Source: an alpha proteobacterium HIMB5 (lineage in GTDB: Bacteria; Pseudomonadota; Alphaproteobacteria; Pelagibacterales; Pelagibacteraceae). Taken from it: DNA of 64,000 nt. The stretch is from contig CP003809.1 in assembly GCA_000299095.1 (NCBI GenBank), positions 62,001 to 126,000 on the forward strand. Direction: 5' to 3'. Numbering within the stretch: position 1 is the stretch's first letter; each line of letters starts with the position of its first letter. The position numbers were made by a program, and so were the translations under genes. Below are positions 57,407-64,000 of this stretch, in pieces. The notes beneath the pieces were generated by a model, which saw only the letters and a list, made by a program, of their open reading frames with translations, made no database searches and had not been told where the DNA came from.

Positions 57407-57888
57407 AATTAAAAGAAAATGAAAATTTACCTAGTGAAGAAATATTTGTTTTAGAGGGTGGAGAGCCAATAAAAAAGAGTATTGAAGAGTATACAAAAGG
57501 AAAAAAAGTAATCATTTTTGGCTTACCTGGTGCATACACTTCAGTTTGTTCTGCAAAACATCTTCCTGGATACGTAAAAAATATCGATGCTTTTAAAAGC
57601 AAAGGTATTGACCATGTAATTTGCATGTCGGTAAATGATCCTTTTGTTATGAGTGCTTGGGGCAAAGAGCATAATGTAGGAGATAAGATTGTTATGGCAG
57701 GCGATCCTTTTTTAAGTTTTACTAAGTCAATCGGTGCTGATGTTGATAAAAGTGCAAGAGGATTAGGAATACGATCGAATAGATATACTATGCTTGTTGA
57801 AAACGGGAAAGTTACAAAACTTCAAGAAGAAGAGGACACTGGAGCTTGTGAAATTTCCGCAGCAGAAAACTTTTTAAATTTAGTCTAG
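57403..57888 (+). CDS. Peroxiredoxin, Prx5 type
   Basis: A 161-residue thiol peroxidase. The peroxidatic Cys is in FGLPGAYTSVCSAKHLPGYV (about residue 49), matching the Prx5 PGAFTPTCSxxHLPGY form. VICMSVNDPFVMSAWGKEHN and the C-terminal TGACEISAAENFL follow. It reduces hydrogen and organic peroxides, probably with glutaredoxin or thioredoxin. It overlaps thrC by 4 bases (ATGA) and converges on rnhA with a 9-base overlap. Confidence 0.94.
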   Translation: MKLKENENLPSEEIFVLEGGEPIKKSIEEYTKGKKVIIFGLPGAYTSVCSAKHLPGYVKNIDAFKSKGIDHVICMSVNDPFVMSAWGKEHNVGDKIVMAGDPFLSFTKSIGADVDKSARGLGIRSNRYTMLVENGKVTKLQEEEDTGACEISAAENFLNLV

Positions 57889-58308
57889 TTTTTCTGCAGC
57901 TTTTTTAGCTAATAAATCGACTTTTTCATTAAATTCATCACCAGCATGGGCTTTTACCCATTTCCATTGGATATTGAGAGAATTATTTAGAATATCTAAT
58001 TGTGTCCATAAATCTTTATTTTTAACATCTTCTTTTTTTGATGTTTTCCAATCATTAGTTTTCCAATTATTAATCCATTCGGTAATACCTTGTTTCACAT
58101 ATTTAGAGTCTGTGTAAATCTCAATATCTAACTCATCTTTAATTTTATTTAATGCAGAAATTGGAGCAAGTAATTCCATTCTATTATTTGTGGTATTTTT
58201 TTCATTACCACTAATTTCAGTTATCTCATCGTTTTTAATTATTATTGCTGCCCAACCACCATTGCCTGGATTATTTAAACAAGAACCATCTGTATATATT
58301 TTAATCAT
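57880..58308 (-). CDS. rnhA: Ribonuclease HI
   Basis: A 142-residue endonuclease cutting RNA in RNA-DNA hybrids. The acidic residues appear in MIKIYTDGSCLNNPGNGGWA (Asp7), NRMELLAPISALNKI (Glu) and IEIYTDSKYVKQGITEWINN (Asp), and WKWVKAHAGDEFNEKVDLLA supplies the final His/Asp block. Length fits RnhA. It is the last gene of the minus-strand run starting with the carotenoid genes, and its start touches the thrB stop. Confidence 0.97.
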   Translation of the reverse strand: MIKIYTDGSCLNNPGNGGWAAIIIKNDEITEISGNEKNTTNNRMELLAPISALNKIKDELDIEIYTDSKYVKQGITEWINNWKTNDWKTSKKEDVKNKDLWTQLDILNNSLNIQWKWVKAHAGDEFNEKVDLLAKKAAEKLD

Positions 58309-59276
58309 TAATGAATATATTCTTTGAATGAATTTATTTGGTTGTGTATCATTAATTTTTGATAGTACTCTTTTGGATCTTTAATTTTAATTAATGCTGT
58401 CTTAGGTGTGTTGATGTAATCATAGGCTCTAGTTAGTAGATATCTTATCGCAGCTCCTTTACAAAGAATGTTTAATTTATTCTTCTCGTAAATTGATATT
58501 TTTCTTATTTTTTCATAACCTTTTATTAGGTTATTTACTTTTTGCTTATTAAGAATGAACTTTGATTTATTTTTATCAAAACATAATGCGTTTATACAAA
58601 TTGCAAGTTCATATGCGTAATAATCGTTTGCAGAAAAATAAAAATCAATAAAGCCTGAAAATTTGTTATTTTTAAAAAATATATTATCTACAAATAAATC
58701 TGCGTGAATTATTCCACTAGGTAATTTTTTAGGCCAATTTTTTTTAATTTCTTTTAAATTATTAAAAAGAAATTCTTTGTAACTTAAAATTAACTTAGAT
58801 TTTTTAAAATTTATACTATTGAGCAAAGGGTGTAATTTATTAATTCCCATTGAATTAGCTCTTTTAATTTTAAAGTTCTTAGTTGCTTTATGCATTTTTG
58901 CTATATTTTTTCCTACCTCAAAGCAATTTTTATAAGTTAGATTATTTTTGTCTTTACCTGATAGAAAAGAGACAATGCATGCTCTTTTATTTTTAATTTT
59001 AAACAAGTATTTCCCATAATTATCCTTTAAAGGTTTTGGGCAAATTATTTTTCTTAAGCTTAGTAAATCCATTAACTTCATGAAAAAAGGTAGATCTGAG
59101 TTATTCACTCTTTTTTCAAAAATTGTAAGAATAAATTTCCCTTTGTCAGTTCTGAGAAGATAATTTGAATTCTCAATACCTTTTTTAATTCCTTGAAACT
59201 TTATTTTTTTTCCTAATTTGAATTTTTTATTAATTAGAACGATATCTTTATCACTGATTTTTGTATAAACTGCCAT
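58308..59276 (-). CDS. thrB: Homoserine kinase type II (aminoglycoside-phosphotransferase fold)
   Basis: A 322-residue kinase of the APH fold that makes phosphohomoserine, the ThrC substrate. FQGIKKGIENSNYLLRTDKG (about residues 28-47) and FILTIFEKRV give the N-terminal lobe. The catalytic loop is LPSGIIHADLFVDNIFFKNN (about 187-206) and SGFIDFYFSANDYYAYELAI follows with the metal Asp. This type II enzyme is usual in alphaproteobacteria and is often beside ispH and rnhA, as here. Confidence 0.93.
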   Translation of the reverse strand: MAVYTKISDKDIVLINKKFKLGKKIKFQGIKKGIENSNYLLRTDKGKFILTIFEKRVNNSDLPFFMKLMDLLSLRKIICPKPLKDNYGKYLFKIKNKRACIVSFLSGKDKNNLTYKNCFEVGKNIAKMHKATKNFKIKRANSMGINKLHPLLNSINFKKSKLILSYKEFLFNNLKEIKKNWPKKLPSGIIHADLFVDNIFFKNNKFSGFIDFYFSANDYYAYELAICINALCFDKNKSKFILNKQKVNNLIKGYEKIRKISIYEKNKLNILCKGAAIRYLLTRAYDYINTPKTALIKIKDPKEYYQKLMIHNQINSFKEYIH

Positions 59277-60221
59277 TTAGTTAAGTTTGTTTGGAACTTT
59301 GAATATTACATTTTCTTTAATTATTTCAATTTCTTCTGTGACAACTGAAAATTTTTGTTTTAATTGATTAATAAAATCATCAACCAATATGTCTGGCGCA
59401 GATGCACCTGAAGATATTCCAATAGTAGAACATTTATTAATATCATCATAAGGCACTTTACTTTCGGAGTGAACAAGATAAGCTTTTTCACACCCTGAAT
59501 TTTTAGCAACTTCAACAAGTCTTACAGAGTTAGATGAATTTCTACTTCCTATAACAAAAAACATATCACATTTTTTTGCAATATTTTTAACTGCCATTTG
59601 TCTATTAGTTGTTGCATAACATATGTCATCTTTTGAAGGTTCTTTGATATCAGGATATCTTTTTTTTAATATTTTTATAATATCTTTAGTATCATCGACT
59701 GAGAGAGTTGTTTGAGTGACATAAGCTAACTTTCTTCCATCTTCTAAATCATAATTTTGAGCCTCTTCTTTATCCTGTATTAAATCGATTGATCCCACAG
59801 GGAGCTGTCCCATAGTACCAATTACTTCTGGATGATTTTTATGACCAATAAGTATTATATGAAATCCAGCTTTATTAAGGTTTTCAGCTTCTCTATGTAC
59901 TTTTGAAACAAGTGGGCAAGTAGCATCAATGTAATTTATATTATAATTATCTGCTTGAGCTGGGACACTTTTTGGAACTCCATGTGCAGAAAATATTACT
60001 GGTCTAGATTTATCTTCAATTTCGTCTAGTTCCTCTACAAAGATAGCTCCTTTTTTTCTTAAGTCATCAACTACGTATTTGTTGTGAACTATTTCATGTC
60101 TCACGTAAACTGGACTACCAAATTTTTTTAAAGATTTTTCTACAATTTCAATAGCTCTTTCAACTCCAGCACAAAATCCTCTTGGTGCAGATAATAAAAT
60201 TTTAATTTGTTTTTCTTTCAT
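59277..60221 (-). CDS. ispH: 4-hydroxy-3-methylbut-2-enyl diphosphate reductase
   Basis: A 314-residue iron-sulfur enzyme, the last step of the MEP isoprenoid pathway, giving IPP and DMAPP. Cluster Cys residues are in SAPRGFCAGVERAIEIVEKS, YIDATCPLVSKVHREAENL and DDICYATTNRQMAVKNIAKK. VRHEIVHNKYVVDDLRKKGA and IGHKNHPEVIGTMGQL supply the His residues. The start overlaps blh by 20 bases, tying isoprenoid precursor supply to the carotenoid genes upstream. Confidence 0.97.
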   Translation of the reverse strand: MKEKQIKILLSAPRGFCAGVERAIEIVEKSLKKFGSPVYVRHEIVHNKYVVDDLRKKGAIFVEELDEIEDKSRPVIFSAHGVPKSVPAQADNYNINYIDATCPLVSKVHREAENLNKAGFHIILIGHKNHPEVIGTMGQLPVGSIDLIQDKEEAQNYDLEDGRKLAYVTQTTLSVDDTKDIIKILKKRYPDIKEPSKDDICYATTNRQMAVKNIAKKCDMFFVIGSRNSSNSVRLVEVAKNSGCEKAYLVHSESKVPYDDINKCSTIGISSGASAPDILVDDFINQLKQKFSVVTEEIEIIKENVIFKVPNKLN

Positions 60222-61146
60222 TTTTTTCTAAAAAATATTCGAGCAATATATGCGGAAAGGTTAAAGACGCCAAACCAATAAATATTAGTTTAAAAATAAC
60301 ATTATCTAGTGAATACTGATTAATTAACCAATAGAAAGCCAAACCAAAAAAAAGAATAGTTATAATAGTCAAAGGTAAACATTTTTTCCAAAATAAATTT
60401 AATCCTTTTTTTATGTTAGTTGAGTCTAATTCATTAGCTAATGAAATGATATGTCTTATTGAATGAAGGAAACAAAAGTAGACAGTAAAAGCAGTTAAAG
60501 GTTCGAAATAAAAATTAAGAAGTAAAATTGAAAAATAATCTAAAATAATTGAAGTTCTATTAAAATTATAGTTTTTAATAAAAAAATAAACACTTGATAA
60601 ACTACTTGTAACTATACCAATAACGATAATTCTATATTGCTCAATAATCTCCAGTAAAGAAAAAAAAACTTCATTTTCAATAAAAAGAAATTTAAAAATA
60701 TTTATTGTTTCATTGAAATGGAAGTGAAGAGGAGCAAGTATAATGAGTATTCCTTTGATAAAATATAATAATTGTATAAATGAATTCTCTTTAGTTATGA
60801 GGAATTGTGTATCCTCTTTACCAAAATGATAAGAAGCAATTAATAAAAAAATCAAAAATGTTGTTAAAGGAAAAATTAACCATAATACAATTATTGCTAT
60901 TCCAATAGATATATATGACGGATAAAAAAATATAAATTTATCAATTTTAAATTTTTTAAATAATTTTTTCCCTTTATAATTATCTAATGCCCCATGTGAA
61001 ATGCCTAATGTTAGGATAAAGGATAAACAAATAATAGGGGATATGTTTTTTACTTGTAGGTAGAAGCATACAAAAGTTAATAAATTAATTATTAAAAAAA
61101 ATAATAAAGAATGATTTAGATTAATTTTACTAATTTTATTATTCAT
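60202..61146 (-). CDS. blh: Brp/Blh-family beta-carotene 15,15'-dioxygenase
   Basis: A 314-residue integral membrane protein with about seven to nine helices. The conserved ILTLGISHGALDNYKGKKLF (about residues 41-60) is the Brp/Blh signature with an iron-ligand His. LLIASYHFGKEDTQFL and YFCFLHSIRHIISLANEL add further His motifs, and LASLTFPHILLEYFLEKNE the last. It cleaves beta-carotene to two retinals, the rhodopsin chromophore. A rhodopsin gene is not in the window. Confidence 0.94.
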   Translation of the reverse strand: MNNKISKINLNHSLLFFLIINLLTFVCFYLQVKNISPIICLSFILTLGISHGALDNYKGKKLFKKFKIDKFIFFYPSYISIGIAIIVLWLIFPLTTFLIFLLIASYHFGKEDTQFLITKENSFIQLLYFIKGILIILAPLHFHFNETINIFKFLFIENEVFFSLLEIIEQYRIIVIGIVTSSLSSVYFFIKNYNFNRTSIILDYFSILLLNFYFEPLTAFTVYFCFLHSIRHIISLANELDSTNIKKGLNLFWKKCLPLTIITILFFGLAFYWLINQYSLDNVIFKLIFIGLASLTFPHILLEYFLEKNERKTN

Positions 61147-61147
61147 T

Positions 61148-62215
61148 TTATTTAAATAAAGCTTTAATAAATATTATTTTCGGCATTTTTAAAATAACAG
61201 ATATATCCTCTAGAAGATTACTCTTGTTTGATAAAAAATTTATTACTTTTTTCGATTCTACTTCAAACATATTAAAAAATATCTCTGGCATTAATTTTGG
61301 ATTATCTTTTAATACACGAATAAAAATTTCATCTAAGAAATGATATTTCTTTCCAATAGTATATTTTTTTTTATTTTTTATTTTTTCAAGATTTTCTCGA
61401 ATATATTTTGAATGTTCTTGAATATTTAGAAAAGTATATCCTGTGCTTAATCTAGTCATGCCGCCAGCAGTTCCTATATTGATTTCATTATTTTTAGTAG
61501 AATTTATTTGTTTAAATAAAGGAATAGCACCTTTCTCTTTAAATATGATTTTGTAGTCTTTAATTTTCAATTTTTTTTCTAGATATTCTTTAATTTGATT
61601 TTCGTAATCCATTATGTTTTCATTATTTAAACTAGATAACCATGTAGTTTCTATTAGGGCTTTATTTTTGGAAAAAGGCAAAGTGTAGTAGAAGTGAACA
61701 CTATTGCGCTGATCACAATCAAAATCCATGAGATTAAAAATTTTATCATCAAAAGTATCTTTAGGTGTTTCTATTTCAACACCAAAAAAATGTTGCCACA
61801 ATCTATCTTTGAATTCACCTTTATTAGGCACGCTATTAAATACTAAACTTCGTTCGGTATTAATTTCATTTATATCTTTAAAGAATGAAATATTTGAGTT
61901 TGATTTTAAATTAGAAACTATTTTCTTGTAAAAAATTCCACTATTTACAGTTTGATAGGGGGTATCATCACATTTTAGATGATGCATTTTTCCTTTAATG
62001 TTTACTGTAAAATTGGACCAATTTTTTATTACACAGTCATCAAAATTATGATTGATAGTTTTCCAAAATGACCAAGTTTTGTCTCTATCGTAAATTTGCC
62101 TAGGCTCTACAATTGCTAGTGTTTTTTTCTCAAGTTTTTGATTTTGATTTAATTCATAGGCTAATGATAAACCTGCACAACCAGCACCTTTTATTACGTA
62201 ATCAAATTCTTTCAT
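61148..62215 (-). CDS. crtY: Lycopene beta-cyclase
   Basis: A 355-residue flavin-dependent cyclase making beta-carotene from lycopene. The N-terminus MKEFDYVIKGAGCAGLSLAY has the dinucleotide-binding GxGxxG (here GAGCAG). YDRDKTWSFWKTINHNFDDC is the CrtY block, and INIGTAGGMTRLSTGYTFLN the catalytic/FAD region of bacterial CrtY. It is the bacterial CrtY type, not the CrtL plant type. It overlaps crtB by 14 bases. Confidence 0.94.
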   Translation of the reverse strand: MKEFDYVIKGAGCAGLSLAYELNQNQKLEKKTLAIVEPRQIYDRDKTWSFWKTINHNFDDCVIKNWSNFTVNIKGKMHHLKCDDTPYQTVNSGIFYKKIVSNLKSNSNISFFKDINEINTERSLVFNSVPNKGEFKDRLWQHFFGVEIETPKDTFDDKIFNLMDFDCDQRNSVHFYYTLPFSKNKALIETTWLSSLNNENIMDYENQIKEYLEKKLKIKDYKIIFKEKGAIPLFKQINSTKNNEINIGTAGGMTRLSTGYTFLNIQEHSKYIRENLEKIKNKKKYTIGKKYHFLDEIFIRVLKDNPKLMPEIFFNMFEVESKKVINFLSNKSNLLEDISVILKMPKIIFIKALFK

Positions 62216-63044
62216 TAATATTTATCTCTTCTTCAATTAAATCATGATTATGATCAATTATATCATTATTAAATGTTGTTAATTTAATCAGATCAAAAAT
62301 AGAAAGGAGTGTTTCTAGAATTTTTTCATAATTATTAACGAAAATTTTTCCTGAATTTTTATATTCCTCAAAGGTTTTAATCTTTATTATTTTGTGGCCT
62401 ATTTTTCGATAAATACGTCTTGCAACAATTATTGAAAACCTAAGAGAAAATGGAATTTTTTTCATTGCGTAGAAAGAATTATCATAAAATTTATCAGCAA
62501 AAAAAATTGTTGATTTAATTGTTTCTAAATTAGCATTAATATAACTTCTATTGTTAATTTCATCTTCTATTACATCTCTTGATATATTTGTTAACTGCAT
62601 GGCTATACCTAAGTTAATTGCTGATCTTAAAGAATTTTTATCCTCTACTTTAAGAATTTTTGCCATCATTAATCCCACAGTTCCAGCAACTCTATAAGAA
62701 TAGATTAACAATTCTTTTTTTGAATTTAATTTAACTTCTTCTTTAATATCTGAATGAATTCCATCAAAAAGATCTTCAACTATTTTTGGAGAAATGTTAA
62801 ATTTTTCAATTAAACCCCACATATTTTTAATTATGGAATTGTTTTGATCTTTTTTATTAAAAGCTTCCTTGAATTCATAAAAAATTTTATTTTTTAATTC
62901 TAAAGAATTTTGATCATCTGCAATATTGTCAGCCGTTCTGCAAAAATCATATAATTTTGAGCAATCTAAATAAGTGTTTTTTGGTAAAAAGAAACCTGCC
63001 CAATTAAATGATTTGGCATAAATAGATAAATAATTTTTATTCAT
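62202..63044 (-). CDS. crtB: Phytoene synthase
   Basis: A 280-residue head-to-head prenyl condensing enzyme joining two geranylgeranyl diphosphates. The first Asp-rich motif is LYDFCRTADNIADDQNS (about residues 31-47) and the second AMQLTNISRDVIEDEINNRS (about 154-173). SKKELLIYSYRVAGTVGLMM is conserved between. Its start touches the crtI stop. The geranylgeranyl synthase gene (crtE) is not visible here. Confidence 0.95.
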   Translation of the reverse strand: MNKNYLSIYAKSFNWAGFFLPKNTYLDCSKLYDFCRTADNIADDQNSLELKNKIFYEFKEAFNKKDQNNSIIKNMWGLIEKFNISPKIVEDLFDGIHSDIKEEVKLNSKKELLIYSYRVAGTVGLMMAKILKVEDKNSLRSAINLGIAMQLTNISRDVIEDEINNRSYINANLETIKSTIFFADKFYDNSFYAMKKIPFSLRFSIIVARRIYRKIGHKIIKIKTFEEYKNSGKIFVNNYEKILETLLSIFDLIKLTTFNNDIIDHNHDLIEEEININERI

Positions 63045-64000
63045 TATAAAATTTTATCAAGAACTTTAGCAGATGATAATACACCAGGGACGCCTGCTCC
63101 AGGATGCGTTCCAGCACCCACAAAATATAATCCATTAAAAATTTCAGATTTATTATGAAATCTGAAGTAGGCTGATTGAGTAAATTTTGGCTGAATTGAA
63201 AAACCTGAACCGTATTTTGTATTTAGTTCTTTTTCAAAATAATCAGGTGTTAAATAAAAATCTTCAACAATGTTGTTTTTTAAATTAGGCATTAATTGTT
63301 TTTCCATTTTTTCAATTACCAAATTTTTCATTTTTTCACCTTCAATATTCCAATCAATATTTGATTGATTATTTGGAACTGGCACTAATACGTAAAAACA
63401 ATCATGTCCCTCTGGAGCCATAGATTTATCTGTTGCTGTAGGTCTATGTAAGTAATAGCTAATGTCATTATTTAACTTCTTTCGATTAAATATATCATCA
63501 AGATGTTCTTTGTATTTATTTCCAAATTTAATCGTATGATGTTCAACATTGTCATATATTTTTTTTGTTCCAAAATAATAAACAAATAGACCCATAGAAT
63601 ATTCCATCCTGTTTTTTTTCCATTTAAAAAAATTTGTAAAATTTTTTTTATTCAAAAGTTTCTCATAAACTGCAGGTGGATCAGCATTACAAATTACATT
63701 TTGACAATCAATATTTGTTCCATCATCTAAAATTACACCTTGGATATTTTTTCCCTGAGATTTTATCTCACTTACTTCATGACCTTTAATAATTTTTATT
63801 CCAACCTCATTCATTAGTTTTTCAAAACCTTTAATGATATTTCCAGTACCCCCAATAGAATAATGAATTCCCCATTTTTTTTCTAAGTAGAGTATCAGTC
63901 CATATATAGAAGTTGTTGTAAATGGATTACCGCCAACCAAAAGAGGGTGCATACTTAGCATTCGTCTTAACTTTTCATTTTTGATATATGACGAGACTAG
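63044..64000 (-). CDS. crtI: Phytoene desaturase, C-terminal part (N-terminus outside window)
   Basis: The frame is open through the right edge at 64000; 318 codons plus a stop are seen. It continues into LRRMLSMHPLLVGGNPFTTT and IYGLILYLEKKWGIHYSIGG, the CrtI middle blocks. The C-terminus has GLYFVGAGTHPGAGVPGVLS, the diagnostic FAD-binding tail (GAGTHPGAGxPG). The enzyme makes lycopene from phytoene. The internal ATG at 63961 is not its start, since conserved sequence continues upstream of it. The remaining N-terminal FAD-binding fold lies outside the window. Confidence 0.96.
   Translation of the reverse strand, partial: LVSSYIKNEKLRRMLSMHPLLVGGNPFTTTSIYGLILYLEKKWGIHYSIGGTGNIIKGFEKLMNEVGIKIIKGHEVSEIKSQGKNIQGVILDDGTNIDCQNVICNADPPAVYEKLLNKKNFTNFFKWKKNRMEYSMGLFVYYFGTKKIYDNVEHHTIKFGNKYKEHLDDIFNRKKLNNDISYYLHRPTATDKSMAPEGHDCFYVLVPVPNNQSNIDWNIEGEKMKNLVIEKMEKQLMPNLKNNIVEDFYLTPDYFEKELNTKYGSGFSIQPKFTQSAYFRFHNKSEIFNGLYFVGAGTHPGAGVPGVLSSAKVLDKIL

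Overview
The window looks like chromosomal DNA from an AT-rich, highly streamlined marine alphaproteobacterium of the SAR11 / Pelagibacterales type. This assignment is inferred from gene content and architecture, not from a database search. The signs are: very low GC with long A and T runs, almost no intergenic space, many start/stop and tail-to-tail overlaps, and a crtI-crtB-crtY-blh retinal pathway. The alphaproteobacterial neighbourhoods coxBA-ctaB-ctaG-coxC-surf1-thrC and ispH-thrB-rnhA are also present. There are no phage genes, insertion sequences, CRISPR arrays or tRNA/rRNA genes, and no stretch over 300 bases without a gene.

Layout: 1-2.5 kb holds the ahcY end, tsaE, and the amgK-murU cell-wall sugar salvage pair. 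2.4-4.2 kb has gpmA, a VanZ-like protein and a lysozyme-fold lipoprotein. 4.2-9.4 kb is an RND pump with its adaptor, followed by a sulfurtransferase and msrA. 9.5-14.1 kb has a DMT transporter, an AlkA-type glycosylase, a GT17 glycosyltransferase, and a purine phosphoribosyltransferase facing a purine permease. 14.2-18.6 kb has a small lipoprotein, hsp20 behind a ROSE-like RNA thermometer, oligopeptidase B, a membrane J-domain protein and a GT9 enzyme. 18.7-22.6 kb has a DapA/NAL-family lyase, cfa, a very basic coiled-coil protein of unknown function and a small membrane protein. 22.7-29.6 kb has tldD-tldE, a renalase-like flavoprotein, a YczE-like membrane protein and typA. 29.7-32.0 kb is groES-groEL.

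32.0-38.4 kb runs HAD phosphatase, ribF, ileS, lspA, bamF-like and pgi. 38.4-46.1 kb has rsmD, purD, a DUF2093 gene, and the lipid A/Kdo block lpxL-like, lpxK, waaA, msbA, then ubiA; waaA is split by a frame break at a run of ten A. 46.1-49.7 kb has a redox/detoxification module (quinone oxidoreductase, pirin, double CDGSH protein, divergent HxlR regulator) and a type II dehalogenase. 49.8-57.9 kb has rsmE, the cytochrome c oxidase operon, thrC and a peroxiredoxin. 57.9-64 kb is an inferred minus-strand operon crtI-crtB-crtY-blh-ispH-thrB-rnhA, making retinal (presumably for a rhodopsin encoded elsewhere), isoprenoid precursor and phosphohomoserine for ThrC.

Most notable: the waaA break at the A10 tract, the ROSE-like hsp20 leader, a shared heat-shock promoter box at hsp20 and groES, a long inverted repeat over the groES promoter, and five convergent gene pairs whose two stop codons are the same TTAA. 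I found no clear new defence or mobile system.
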